In this document: piece by piece, positions 34,201 through 45,719 of the stretch
Layout of the letters: every line of letters starts with the position of its first letter
Position numbering within the stretch: the stretch's first letter is position 1
Assembly (NCBI GenBank): GCA_030141605.1
Contig: JAQGDQ010002376.1
Coordinates: 354,422 to 418,421 of the forward strand
Source: Tubiluchus corallicola
Taxonomy: Eukaryota > Priapulida > Priapulimorpha > Priapulimorphida > Tubiluchidae
Direction of reading: 5' to 3'
Length of the DNA: 64,000 nucleotides
The notes under the pieces: generated by a model
Seen by the model: only the letters and a program-made list of their open reading frames with translations
The model's database searches: none
What the model was told of the DNA's origin: nothing
Made by a program: the position numbers and the translations under genes

Positions 34201-37200
34201 GAGATATATTAAGGAGACTAAAATATTCGCCGTAGAAATTAGTCATTATTCAGTACTTTGCCAGATTAGTTTAAAAAGTATAATGCATTTTGCATATGTA
34301 AAGTTCTCTAATGCTTCATTGCCAATTATTTCCGTACAAACTTTGTAATTTTTGATGTACAAATGATGCAAGCCTGGTGTACAAATCAGTTTATTCTAGA
34401 CTGTTCACCCTAGGCTTTATAATATAATAACTAAAATTACGTTAACTTTTTTAGAGGAGTGAACTTTAAACCGTTTGAATAATCCAAAAAATATATTATA
34501 ATCAAGCTCCTCAATACTTGATAGAAAATTACATGAGCTTCGTCCCAACAATCACTATGCTCTACGTGACCCATTTTTTATTGCCTACACGACATTTGTA
34601 TAATAGTTTTTTTCCAAAAAGGCATCCGCCCATGGAATAGTTTACCAATTGAAAGCAGACAGGCCTTCCTTTCTCCATTTGCTTTTAAAAGTAGATTCTT
34701 GAACCTATGGGGAGTTCGTACTAAACGAGTATGCCCCAATTATAATGAAGATCGAAGTAATGAAATTTCAACAAATAGATTCATTGCTAATTTTTCGCAA
34801 TTAAAAGGTGATTTGTTTTTCAGGAATATTATCGATGATGACCGTTCATGTAGCTACAACAATTCGACTGAAAGCCCTCGCCATTATGTTTTCGCGCAAA
34901 CTATGACATACACACAACACTATTATTGACTCTGTTATTATCATCACATAACTCAAGAATTACACGCCAAATCTAGACCTGCTATTATGTACAAGGACAT
35001 TTTTTATAAACTCAGATCAGGTCATCCATCCAAATTGTTGCCGAACTACAAAAAGTCCACTAAACGTTTTGTTAACTGATTGTACGTATAATTGTATTTT
35101 AAGTTATTATGTAGACTGTCTTTCAATCAAGTACTCATTAATAAACAACTTATGCTAGAATCAACCATATGTACTGTTGTAGTAACTGTAATACTACACT
35201 AATTGTATTAATTCCACATGTATTGGATTTCTGAATTCTGTAGCAACATTGTGCATTACAATGTACAACTTGTACTTTTCATGGGCTTATAGGCTTATAC
35301 ATCGAGAATCGTTTCTGTTATCGTATCTATTGTATGGGTTTTGTAAATTTAATTAAGTATTAACTAATGAGCTAGTCGCATTTTTGAATTAACTATTTTG
35401 AGTTATTACATACTCTAACTAATTAATTGTATATTTCTTAACTGCACATAGTAGAAATACTGTGATCAGCAATAGTTACTGTGTTGTAAATCCACTCAAA
35501 ATAAATAAAGTATATATATAGCTCGAGGCCAGTCCAGTCCAGTATAGCGCACTTCCAGTCCACTACAATCCGTTCTGTTCTAATTCAAAGCAATGTAATC
35601 TATAGATCATTGCCTGGTATCTATCTATGCCGTCCTCTACGTACATTTAATTCAGGATCAGTTTCAAACTCATTAACTCACAAGTTTTGAGAGATGCTCT
35701 TCTTCCTGGGTTTTTTTTTAAATTAACGTCGTCTCAATTTTAGTACCTAATTTGTTAAATTGAATTTTGCTAAAATGCTTGTTTGTATTAGGTTGTTCTT
35801 AAAGGTCACGTAGGATTACACGAAATGTCGAGAGCAGGTAAATGATAAGGGCGTGTAAGTGAGCAGCACCCTTCTCTTTGCATTAGCAATGTAACCATCC
35901 TCCAAAACAACCTTCTCACTTGTAAGACAACTTCGGTTTTGGATTTAACAAGGAGAAAACTGTCTTAAACATGTCGAGTAGAAGACACGCGTTGACAAAT
36001 GTTGGTTGAAAATTCAGATACGCCAACGTTGTTTGAACGGTATTGTCGTTTTCCGTAGACGTTTTATCCTGGATAATGAAATGGAAATTGAAAGGGAGAA
36101 GTCGGAAATGGCTTCCTAACAAAATGCAAAGCACGGCTCTATATTTGAACGACCTAGCAAAATTCGAGAAAGTGAACGTTAGTGGATTATATTACTCTGG
36201 TTGATGATATGTGATTATGGAAGGTAAAAACATCCAATTTAGTTACAGATGCAGAATTTTTAGATGCACGAGGCAAGTAACTAAACGTTCTAAATATAAT
36301 CATTTCTTGCTACTCTTTAGTATCATGTATCTTTCTGGCTAAGAGCCAATTCTAAGTCTGTAACTAACGCTAAATTAGGTTTTTGTAAGAAATTTTATCT
36401 ATGGATGAGTGAAGATAATAATAATACATATCTTATTGATAAACTACTATAATAGAAACGAAACATGCTAATATGATATAATAGACCATGGTCATCATTC
36501 ATCTATCACGTATATCACCTATTACGTATATTATCTATTACCTATTATGTATCACCTATTACGTATATTATCTTTTGCGCATCTCATCTACTCTTGTCTA
36601 GCTCAGCTCAAAACTTCGCAGGTTTTTGGCTGTTAAATTCTACAACCGTAGCTTGTATGAACAATTTTTTTATTCAAAAGTCTTAATAGGAAACATTCTT
36701 GTAATAATTAAGTAATAACTGGTTATAAAGCCACGATACCATCAAATTTGACCCTTTCTTGTCTGTTATTAGATGACGTTCCTACAGGGCAAGATTATGT
36801 CCTTTTGGGGCCCCTAGGTTAATGAAATTATGGGCCCTCCTCAGACGGAGCCGCTCTCTATCTCGCCCGCACCCGTCTTGATACATTTTAGCGACATTTA
36901 TACAGCTTGAAGTGAACTTATTGCAAATTCTTTAAATAAACTAGAATAGCTGATTTTGTTTGTCAATAAAGATATTCTTTAAGAAATATCATTATGTTAC
37001 TATGTATTGTAAACTAAGTTAGGAGATATTGCAACACAACCGCAGTGAAAAACAGATTTTTTTTTACCAAATGTTAAAAAAGCTTGAAGGTCCCCAAGCT
37101 TGAGGAGCCTTAGGCTGCAACCTATACTAGTCTATAGGATAATCCGGCCCTGTTGCTGGCATCCTGAAATTGTGCTTAGTGTGCCTACAAATCTTAAGCT

Positions 37201-37350
37201 ATCTGGTAGCAGAGCCAAACATTTTTTAAATTAACACTGTTTGCGTTGAGACATCTTTATTTTATTTTATTTCATTTCATTTCATTTCATCTCATCTCAT
37301 CTCATCTCATCTCATCTCATCTCATCTCATCTCATCTCATCTCATCTCAT

Positions 37351-37382
<32 letters not shown>

Positions 37383-40300
37383 TATCTTATCTTATCTTAT
37401 CTTATTTTATTTTATTTTATTTTCAACAGGATTCGTTTGCAGCACGATTTTCCTTGGAACTCTTCTAACGTGATAACCAACCTTGAGAGTTGAAGCTAAC
37501 TATAGAGCAGAGCTTTTTTCGATTATGTTTCACACAGCTCATTGAATTACATGCTCGGCTTGAAACGCTTATTAGACTAACTTGGAGCAAACAATAATGG
37601 AAAGAAGCCAGTTTTCGTTAAGTTACACTTGTTATACCATCACTCGGTGTGGTTTTTCATCGATGAATCATACCACATTCTTCCTGCCTTAATTAATCTA
37701 GCTAAGGTTTACAAGTGTCATTCTGTGTTGACGTTCGGAAAATACTGCTGATTTTATTAGCCGTCTTCTAATATATATAATCTTGAACTGCAAGGTTCAA
37801 AGAACTGTAAAACGACTGTTATCAATTCGATTGCGTTCACTGAGGTTTCTAATGGGTTGTCACTTGTCAGGAAGCGAGTTTTGTCTTGGAAACGTCTCAG
37901 ATATTCCAATGGCGAAGAAAAATTCTCAAGCAGCACAAGTGAATTCAAGTGGTGGTGGTAGTGGTGGTGATGGTGGTGGTGGTAGTGGTAGTAGTGGTGG
38001 TGGTGGTGGTGATGCTGGTAGTTGTAGCGGCAGCAGAATTTATTCGCCACATGCAAGTAGTCGGGCACCCGCGTCGCTCCAAAGATGGTTTCTATTGGAG
38101 TTTTGTTACTGTTCCACCGAGAATACTGTAAGAGGTAAATGAAGAACTCCAGTATGTGCCTTCAGGTATGATCGCTGAGAAAAATTCCTAGTTTTACATT
38201 ATTTAAAGGTACAAGAAGGAAATCATGTCTCATAGACCTACCAAAATAACCTACCAAAAACATAAAAGAAAGTGATACATTAGAAGTATTCAAAAACAAG
38301 CTTAAAAAAATAAGAAACGCAGCTTATATCCATCCACTCCACTAATAAATTGTCTCATATTTTTCTAATTTTACCAACATGGAGTATAATTAGTCATGGT
38401 TTTATTTTAAAAATAAAACTCCGTTTTAAGTATATGTCTCCTGTGCAACATCTAGTTTTATTAATTTCCTGTTAAGTGGCTAGTTGTTGTGTTTCAGTAT
38501 TTTGTGTAATTTGTAGTGATGTATCTGTAATTACTGTTTGTGCCCCTGATGTCGTAGTTTTTGTATTAATAATCATTGTAGTGTATTTTCTATCGGTAAT
38601 ACTTTGTGTATATTTCACATATTTTTAGCTTAGCTTAAAATTTTATACACTTTGCACATTTGTAGTTTTTAGATGCTCACGTTTTTCTGATATTCCTAAT
38701 TTCTAATTTGCATTGGATGCATTTGTCTTCACCAGTGTTTTGTTTTAGAACAACTAGTTGTTGTCTTTCATGCAATCCGTTTTATGACAAATAAAGATTT
38801 TACTACTACATGTACTAACTAAAACCTTCCGCATGCCTATTGAAGTTGCACTTATTTATTACGCAATAATACATCTCCCATGTTTGCCAAGTCGATTTTA
38901 ACAACTCGTCTAAGTGACGTGTCATAAACTGTAAATTTCTTTACAACGATAGAGCGTTGAACTGTTTGCAAATTTGCAAATTAACTGCGTGAACAAAACA
39001 TCAACAGTTTATGTTGCGATAAGAACTAATTCCTTATGGCTGGGTTATCGTTTATATGTAAACCCCGAAAACACGCTGATAAATAATTTTATATTTCGCA
39101 ATAGGGAGAAAGAGACAAACACGAAGGCTGAAGTTGCATTAGTGCATAAGTGTACAAACTTTTGAGTGTCTTGTAAGTTGTAAGACAGAGCTTGTATCAG
39201 TTTCTTTTGCTTTTTAAATTTAAGCCTCTGATAGAATGTTTCTAATGATGCAGCTGTTTGAAAGCGAGAAAACGTTGTATGGGGTGAAACGTGAAACTCG
39301 GCGGATCTCCGAAAGCGTTTGCATTTCAGAAAAAAAGGTGTAGCGTTACAGCTTGCTTTAGAAATACAATCGATATAGATTAAAAATTTATTGAAGACAA
39401 GCATTTATGAGCGCATATTGTTGTTGCTCGGCTGTGAAATTTATTTTTGACTTGTCCTCCTGATTCTTATCCTTGCGAGGAAGCAATAAATGTGCCTAAA
39501 ATTAATTTGTTTGCGCTCTTCACGGAAAAAGCCCACCATTACTGAGCTTATCAGTAATTTTTTGCTTCATATGAAGTTTCGTGACACACGCCCAGGGCTA
39601 GGGTCACGAAACTCACAAGAAACACTTCCTAGGTGGGGTGTTATGCATATGTGTAACCCGTCGCCCCCGGGTCAAAGGTCATGGATCGGGCAGGGTTTAT
39701 TTTTTTGTCAGGCTGGATCTCCTCCTACAGGTTTTGAGCTAGGGCCACAATTTTTGGTATGTCGCCAGGTTGTTGTGTCGAGTCGAGTTGTTGTGCATAT
39801 GAGTCATTTGCGTATGAGAGAATTTTTCGGTGAGGGGCAAAAACCAAAATCGAAGGGGTCGTGGACATTAGTGCTTCCAGTGTCGAGGAACAGTAACGCG
39901 TAATATATCAAATGAAATGTTTCGATGAGACAAATCGAATGGTGTAAGTTTCGCTGATGTTGGTTGATCCCTGACCTGGACAAAAACCGAAATCGCAGGT
40001 TGGAACACCGATGCTTCCAGTGTCAAGTAACAGTAGCTTATAGTACATCAAATGAAAGGTATGAACGAGACTAATTGAGTAGTATAAGTTACGCCCCTAA
40101 CTTGTTGACCTTGACCCCGAGGTCATAGGAAAGTGGAAATACAGGTTTTACTGTCTTATAATATTTCAAATGAAAGGTCTCGGTGAGACGAATTGAATGT
40201 TATGACCTAAGCCTAGACTGGTCAACCACTGACCCCACTAGAGGACAAAAAGTGAACTTTCGTGGAAATGATACAAATGCTTCATATATCGAGCATCAGT

Positions 40301-42478
40301 AGGTTGTAGTACAGCAAATGAAAGGTCTTGATGAGACGAATCGAATGGTGTATTTTGACCCGTATTTAGTTGAGTCTTGACCTACTGGTCACTGGTCAAA
40401 AAGTGACAAGCTCGGATTTCATTGAAACTGTTAATCGGAATCAAACAGATTTCATACAATTAACAACATACAGTTGTTATTTATTTTGAAAACAATTTTT
40501 ATTTGTAAATACAAAACAAAGGTCGTCATGTGAAGCTTCTCCTGTCACAGAAGCGGAATGTCACCACAGTACAGTCAAAAACGTGCACTGGTTATTATTG
40601 TTATTTATACTCTGCAAACTCTAAGATCACAAAATTCACAGGGTGGGGGAATGACAACACTGTGTTGACCTCTGACCTCCAGTGAAGGGTGAAAGAGGGG
40701 GCGGGTCTTTATTAACTTTTCATCAGGATCCATCTGTTCCTCTAATTTTTGAGCTAGGGCCAGATTCTTGGGTATGTGGTCAGGTGGGGCCACGTTTTTG
40801 GGTATGGCAGAATATGGGTCATTTGGAGGGGAAAATTTTCCGCTAGGAGGCAAAAATCGAAAAATGTGGGTCGGGAACAGAATGTGCACCAAGTGTCTAG
40901 GAATCGAATACCTTGTAGCATTTCAAATGAAAGGCCTCGAAGAGATGAGACGAATTAATCGTATATATGAAATGTCTCGATGAGACAAATTGAATGGTAA
41001 TAGTTACGCAGAAATTAGTTGATCTCTGACCCCAGTAGTGGACAAAAACCGAAAAATGAGGGTCTGGGACAGAATCCATCGGGTATCTAGGAATAGTGTA
41101 TGTAACATATCAAATGCAAAGCCTCGATGAGACGAATTGCATGGTATATGTTACAATGAGAATAGTTAGCCTGTGACCTTTTTAGGGGATAAAATAGGGG
41201 TTGAGGAGACAAATGCCTTCCAGTGTCAACCGAAACTAGTTTGTAGTACATCAAATGAAAGGTCTCAACGAAACAAACTGAATGGCATAAGTCATACCGA
41301 GATTGGTTGACCTCTGACCCCTGGATCACGGGTTGAAATGTTACAAGTTGCCATTTCATTATGAAGCCAGTTCCTATGCATTTAACCAAAGCGAATTCAA
41401 TAAAGCAAAAAAGAACTTTCAACGAAAAGGCTGGCGTCCTTTCAATATCAGATTCTGTAACTACTGCCTATATTATTTGCAAAATCCTCGGCTTCTGAAA
41501 TATTGTCAACTAATTACCACTGTTTTCCTTATTTACAAATAAGTGGTACATAACCTTTTCCTAGGGTAAGAACGAGTAGTACCACAGAACAATTTATTAT
41601 ATCAAAGGTTTGATGAAACAATAGAGAATTTATCATGGCTTCAAAGTTTAGTGTGAAAATCCTTCGCATGAACCGAATGAGATGGAAATTACCAGACGGC
41701 AACCCTGCCAAACACGTCGGAGCTATCCTGAACGATATAGAGGGCGCTAAGATGATAACAAATCTGCCGTTGGTGATATTTAACATATAAGCTTGTGAGA
41801 CATCTGCAAGATGTTTCAGAGGATCTTTATTTTTTATGTCATTGCTCCAACAATACCCCTCAAGACTGCGAGACGTATACGAAGCTTTCACACCAAATTT
41901 TCAGGGCATGATAGCTTCGCTGTTGTTCGAGCAGCATATTAGTGTAAAAAATGTTCTGTACTGTTATCCGTTTTGTATCCCCTAGCAAAAACTTGCTTAC
42001 ATACCACCCTGCACATCTGTTAGTCCAATAATAAATATAGATAATTAATTTAGAAATGTTTAGATTATTTCGGGTAATTATGAAACAGAAACATCTTTCG
42101 TTTTGAATTTGTTTAAGTGTCGTAAAATCAAAATGTTAATTGGACAAACCTTAAAATAGCTCTCATTGTGACTTGTGAAGATATAAGACATATCTATATC
42201 TATATATGTATCTGTATCTGTATCTGTATCTATTTCTGTATCTACATCTGCATCTACATCTTCATGTACATCTACATCTATAATCTATTACCTCCACTTT
42301 AGCTACGTTTGTATCTATGCCGTTGTAAGTAGAATTTAGCTGCATTTCTTAATTGCCGATTGCCGAAATGAAAAATAACACGACATTTTGCAACCTGATT
42401 TTCCGTACCTGATTTTCCTACACCCGTCTTTCCGAATACTACGATCTTGGAATCTGTTGGTTTCGGCGATTTCTGCAT
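29022..42478 (-). CDS. RERG: RERG-like Ras-family small GTPase, six coding exons, complete
   Basis: Exons (minus strand order): 42478-42409, 32649-32593, 31889-31816, 30947-30759, 29806-29659, 29116-29022. They join in frame to 633 bp, 210 aa (human RERG 199). Motifs: G1 [27 protein letters not shown] with the effector-region Thr; G3 DTGGQ; G4 NKADLDH; G5 ECSAS. The basic tail, [19 protein letters not shown], and the absence of a C-terminal CAAX box are as in RERG and set it apart from prenylated Ras. RERG is a GTP-binding growth-inhibitory regulator. The glycine in DTGGQ replaces the usual alanine (Ras Ala59 position), which may slow GTP hydrolysis. The ATG at 42478 gives an N-terminus ([16 protein letters not shown]) of family length. 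This exon begins at 42525 after an AG acceptor, so an upstream non-coding exon exists but was not found. Intron 1 is 9.76 kb and repeat-filled. Confidence 0.93.
29924..30086 (+). repeat. tRNA-derived SINE-like repeat, copy 1
   Basis: Starts TGTGTGAGCGCTCTAACATT and GGTTGGCCACC, as does the copy at 63015. It then has an A-box-like TTGCCTATTGG and a B-box-like CCTGATTCAAATCCAGG that can form a T-arm. It is not a full tRNA. It lies in a RERG-like gene intron. Confidence 0.55.
31249..31289. repeat. GT/GTGC microsatellite
   Basis: (GT)n followed by (GTGC)n. Confidence 0.85.
33552..33925. mobile_element. CAGGGCC-ended TIR element (hAT-like MITE), copy 1
   Basis: Left end CAGGGCCGGATTATGACC and right end AATAATCCGGTTCTG are inverted. 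A GGGGCTCCTAGGCC motif follows the left end and GGGGCCCTAGG precedes the right end. It is 374 bp and non-coding. The ends resemble hAT-superfamily termini, but no clear 8 bp target duplication is visible. It matches 36785-37152 over its whole length. Confidence 0.7.
34615..35518 (+). mobile_element. LINE 3' end (C-terminus of ORF2 and 3' UTR)
   Basis: Frame [20 protein letters not shown], then [11 protein letters not shown], is the typical end of LINE ORF2 (WNSLP...FKxxL). It is followed by a frame to 34929, about 590 bp of non-coding sequence, and a terminal AATAAATAAAGTATATATATA. It is 5' truncated, as LINE copies usually are, and lies in RERG-like intron 1. Confidence 0.6.
36486..36580. 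repeat. Imperfect short tandem repeat (CACCTATTACGTAT-type)
   Basis: Variants of ATCACCTATTACGTATATT recur about five times with irregular spacing. Confidence 0.6.
36785..37152. mobile_element. CAGGGCC-ended TIR element (hAT-like MITE), copy 2
   Basis: Left end CAGGGCAAGATTATGTCC, right end GGATAATCCGGCCCTG. Shares GTTTGTCAATAAA, TTCTTTAAGAAAT and GCAACACAACCG blocks with copy 1. Non-coding, in RERG-like intron 1. Confidence 0.75.
37256..37422. repeat. Pentanucleotide microsatellite, TTTCA/TCTCA/TCTTA/TTTTA
   Basis: Blocks of five-base units change in order from TTTAT and TTTCAT through CTCAT and CTTAT to TTTAT over ~165 bp. Confidence 0.95.
37949..38036. repeat. GGT trinucleotide microsatellite
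   Basis: (GGT)n with AGT and GAT interruptions. The long open frames across it on both strands are composition artefacts. Confidence 0.9.
38225..38812 (+). mobile_element. LINE 3' end (CR1/L2-like tail)
   Basis: Frame [20 protein letters not shown] is the ORF2 end signature (…LPxxIKxSxTLxxFKxxLKK). It is followed by a ~450 bp 3' UTR ending ATGACAAATAAAGATTTTACTACTAC, where AATAAA and a short ACT repeat replace a poly(A) tail as in CR1/L2-type LINEs. 5' truncated. Confidence 0.65.
39590..41370. repeat. Higher-order tandem array, two ~0.8 kb copies of 120-145 bp units
   Basis: Subunits carry TCAAATGAAAGGTCT, GATGAGACGAATTGAATGG, then TTGACCTCTGACCCC and GGACAAAAACCGAAA-like segments. Anchors fall near 39910, 40049, 40168, 40315, 40925, 40970, 41112 and 41250. 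Each half begins with a shared leader (GAGCTAGGGCCA at 39738 and 40751; AAATTCACAGG-type start) and ends in similar sequence (AAGTGACAAGCTCGG... versus ATGTTACAAGTTGCC...). So 39590-40440 and 40625-41370 are diverged copies of one composite unit. Open frames here are accidental. Confidence 0.8.
42191..42285. repeat. Hexanucleotide microsatellite, TATCTG/TATCTA/CATCTA
   Basis: Six-base units with graded sequence change, next to the first coding exon of the RERG-like gene. Confidence 0.85.
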
Positions 42479-42847
42479 TTCTGCAATTGTTGTCGTTTCC
42501 TTTTCAACTGCTGCTGCTAGTTCTACTGATATGAAAAATCATTTAAGATAGTCTGAATGCAGCCAAATTGTCGCTAGATCAGAATAAAATAATTCAGTAG
42601 AACCTATTTGGGCGAGCTTTGGTGTACTTCTCACATATGATATTTGAATGCATTATTAGGCACTTGTTAAGCTTTTTTATCCTCTGTGGCTATGAAAATT
42701 CTTGACGTGATGCGAGAAATATCGTCTTCACGTGTATTCCATTTAAATTCATCCATAGTTTAGGTGGGTCACTCATCTCTCGTGTGAGACAATATCGAGA
42801 GAAACTACTGTGAGGTTTTTGTCTTCTTCGCCTGCAAAAGCGATAAA

Positions 42848-42933
42848 AGAGAATATAGTAATCTGTATTATAATCACGCTGCGCGTATAAAGAGAATATA
42901 GTATTCTGTATTATAATCACGCTGCACATATAA
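42848..42933. repeat. Tandem duplication, 2 x 43 bp
   Basis: AGAGAATATAGTAATCTGTA...GCTGCGCGTATAA is repeated at 42891 with three or so changes. Confidence 0.85.
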
Positions 42934-42970
42934 AATTTATTGACAATAAAGCATTGAATTACTTCTTTGC

Positions 42971-43303
42971 AGTAGGGGTTCCCAACCTGGGTCCCAGGGA
43001 ACACAATATAGCTTTTCAGGGAGTGGTAGAAATATAGGTTATATGACTTGTTTTTTTTATTTGTTTTTGTTTATGTTATTACCTATTGAAATGGTTGCTG
43101 TCGATTTATCACCTACTCATCAAATTTCAAGAAAGTTGAAACAAGAACAAAGGAATATAGTAATTGAATTTTAAAGTAATAATTGTGATTGCTCAAGTGC
43201 AATGCTATATGTGGTTCAATACTAATATGATATCATTTTTGAAAAGTCGTTTAATCAAACATTAGGGGTCTGTATACTGCATAGAAAAGATCCCCTGCTT
43301 TAC
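42971..43303. mobile_element. hAT-like short element (Charlie-type ends)
   Basis: The left end CAGTAGGGGTTCCCAACCTG resembles the CAGGGGTTCCCAACC terminus of hAT elements, with a TA insertion. The right end GAAAAGATCCCCTG is inverted relative to it. No transposase. No target duplication could be confirmed. Confidence 0.5.
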
Positions 43304-43827
43304 AAACATCTTAAAACACAACACTATCCTAGGATCCGTTGACGTTAGATGCTTACAAATTTTCAAAGTGGGCTAAGTAATTTTGTAGGTTCAGTGTCTA
43401 CCTCAATTTTAATAAACTAGATTGATTTGGGTACCGCCATAAGCGCCACGGTAAGTAGTCACTGCTGATGAATGCAGGACGCCGGCTTGCAAAATATCCA
43501 AATGAAAAAAATGGTGAAATGCAGACATTCAAAAACTTCTTTTGCACTTTCACTCGTAGAAGAAGAAGTCAGAGTGATTATTTTCAGACTTTTCTCATTT
43601 ATCATGTTACGTTTTGCTGATGCATTCATTAGATTCGTTAGGTTTTAAATTCTGACAAACTCTTGACAAAATTCTGACTGTATCGGATTCTGCTTAAATT
43701 TGCAGTTTTATTACATTTTGTTAAATTAATTCTATGTAAGAGATGATTGTAATTGACCAATACGTCTTAAGCACTCTCATTTAAAGTCTGAACGTTGTAA
43801 ATGCCAATCAGCTTCGTTTTTATGGTA

Positions 43828-44080
43828 ATCACCCATTCCGCCAGTTAGCATTTCGCCAGTTGTAGTTAGAAATAGTAAAGTAAGCATTTAAATAGTACTG
43901 CACTTCGCCAGCGCAGCATTTCGCTAGTGCATCATTTCACCACTGTGCCATTTCGCCAGGTGATATTAGAGATAGCGCTGTAAATATTTAAATAATCCTG
44001 GCGAAAGAATAGACTGACGGATGATAGGCTGGCTAAACGATAGACTGACGAAATGATACACTGGCGAATTGTGCCCAAGC
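43828..44080. repeat. Snap-back repeat element built from TTTCGCCAG motifs
   Basis: The left half carries TTCCGCCAGTTAG, TTTCGCCAGTTG, CTTCGCCAGCG, TTTCGCTAGTG and TTTCGCCAGGTG. The right half carries their complements (CCTGGCGAAAG, ACTGACGAAATG, ACTGGCGAAT). A longer direct repeat, with TTAGAAATAGT then GTAAGCATTTAAATAGT (first copy) and TTAGAGATAGC then GTAAATATTTAAATAAT (second), is nested inside. Non-coding. Confidence 0.75.
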
Positions 44081-44519
44081 GAAGTGACATACAACTGCAT
44101 CTTTTGTCCCTCCTCAAGAGTTTCAGCTCATGCATCACTCCTATAATCTTCTTGCTTTATTTAAAGAGATTTACTGGAGCATTTATTATTTTGATAAGAG
44201 ATTGAGACATACGAGCAGAAACTGTCTATAACGATGCTGATCGCATTCAAAAATAGCAGTAAGAGTCATTAATAATTTGTGTTTCCTCGAAGAGTTCGTT
44301 TATGGAATAATGCCCTAGCTGATTAAGCAAATAATTCACAATGTAGAACATTTGCTCAAAATAAAAGTATACTTTGCAAACATTTGGTTATTGGTAGCCA
44401 CAAATTTTTCAATTTTCTTACCTATTTGGAGATCTAAGAGATTGATTAACTTTGCATCTATGATTTTAAATTCATGCAGAATAATATTACACTTTATCAA
44501 TTGACTAGAGTAAAGATGT

Positions 44520-44835
44520 GTTGTTTATTTTTATTTTATTTTATTTCACATTCAATAAAAATATACATTAAAAAAACAAACTATAAAACATTAAAAACAT
44601 GAATGTGAGGAGAGACGTAAAGAGACAAGCTGTTTACATGCGCCTATCGTACACAAGCCATTTATCAAAATTCTATCTAATGTTGAAAAGTTTAGAACTG
44701 CCCGCAGTGACCAAAGGTGCATCATTTACCGGACTGGATAGGGAGTTCCACATTTGAACGACACGGTTAGAGAAGAAAACCCCAGAACCTCTTTTATTCG
44801 TCCTTCGCGAGACAAAAAGCTAACGTAACAATTAC
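44520..44835 (-). mobile_element. LINE 3' end, minus strand
   Basis: Minus-strand frame KRGSGVFFSNRVVQMWNSLS, then SSPVNDAPLVTAGSSKLFNI, is a CR1-type ORF2 C-terminus. The terminal sequence has AATAAA and an AAATAAAATAAAATAAAAAT tail at the left. 5' truncated at about 44835. Confidence 0.65.
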
Positions 44836-45490
44836 TTATTTATGTGCTGCATCTTTACCTGTAAGACATGTAAATAAATATAAATGAGTAAATAAAATAC
44901 GTAAATAAATGTTGTCTTTGCTTTTGTCAGCTTAAATTTTTTACCCGAAGGTTAAAATATATGTCTTGGGAATTTTTTGCTCAAACAAAACGTTAATTTG
45001 TGATTAGCGTTTTGACCATGAACATAGAAATTATAGCAATTTTTTTCTTTTCTTTTATGCAAGACAGGAAATTTACTGCAATTTCTTTTGGCTATACAAG
45101 CAACGCGCAACGTATTGGCATTATACGTAGTTTTAATTGCAACAACATAAACTAAACGGTCCATTACGTTAAGGCTTAGGTTCCTGTGAAACCCTTGTGA
45201 CCTTGTAAGCTTGGCAGCAGTAAAAGTTTTATTACTTAGTTTGCTAATTTTAGATTTCCGGTATTCCGACAAGATAATAAGCTCGTAACTCGACGAGTGG
45301 CCTATATGTTACAGGTTTCTTAAAATTCCTATGCATTTCATATAACTGATTAACTGGCTGACTGAAATACTATAGATTTTGAATGAAAGTGATTTACAAG
45401 TTATAGCCGGCACATCAGACCATAAGGCTTGTATACCTCTGTATAGCCTCTGTTTCTTTCTCCGTCCGCCCGTCCATCTACCTTTTTAGC

Positions 45491-45716
45491 TATCTGTCTC
45501 TCTGTCTGTCATTTGTTTGTTTGTCTGTTTGCCTGTCTGTCTGTCTGCCTGCCTGCCTGTCTCTCTGTCTGTCTGTCTGCCTGCCTGCCTGTCTCTCTGT
45601 CTGTCCGTCTGTCTGTCTGTCCGTCCGTCCGTCCGTCCGTCCGTCCGTCCATCCATCCATCCATCCATCAATCCATCTATTTATCTATCTATCTATCTAT
45701 CCATCTATCTATCCAA
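45491..45716. repeat. Compound tetranucleotide microsatellite, CTGT/CTGC/CCGT/CCAT/CTAT
   Basis: Tetranucleotide units drift in blocks over ~220 bp. All long open frames across it, on both strands, are repeat artefacts. Confidence 0.95.
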
Positions 45717-45719
45717 CCG

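Noticed and set aside
37246-38142. Frames with His/Ser/Leu runs and Gly-rich runs
   Set aside because: Pentamer and GGT microsatellites; open in several frames with no conserved domain.
39590-41370. CRISPR-like or bacterial repeat array
   Set aside because: Units are long, diverged and lack constant short repeats with unique spacers; the context is an animal intron.
39490-41422. Several 60-137 codon frames on both strands
   Set aside because: They fall in the higher-order tandem array and do not keep the same frame between units.
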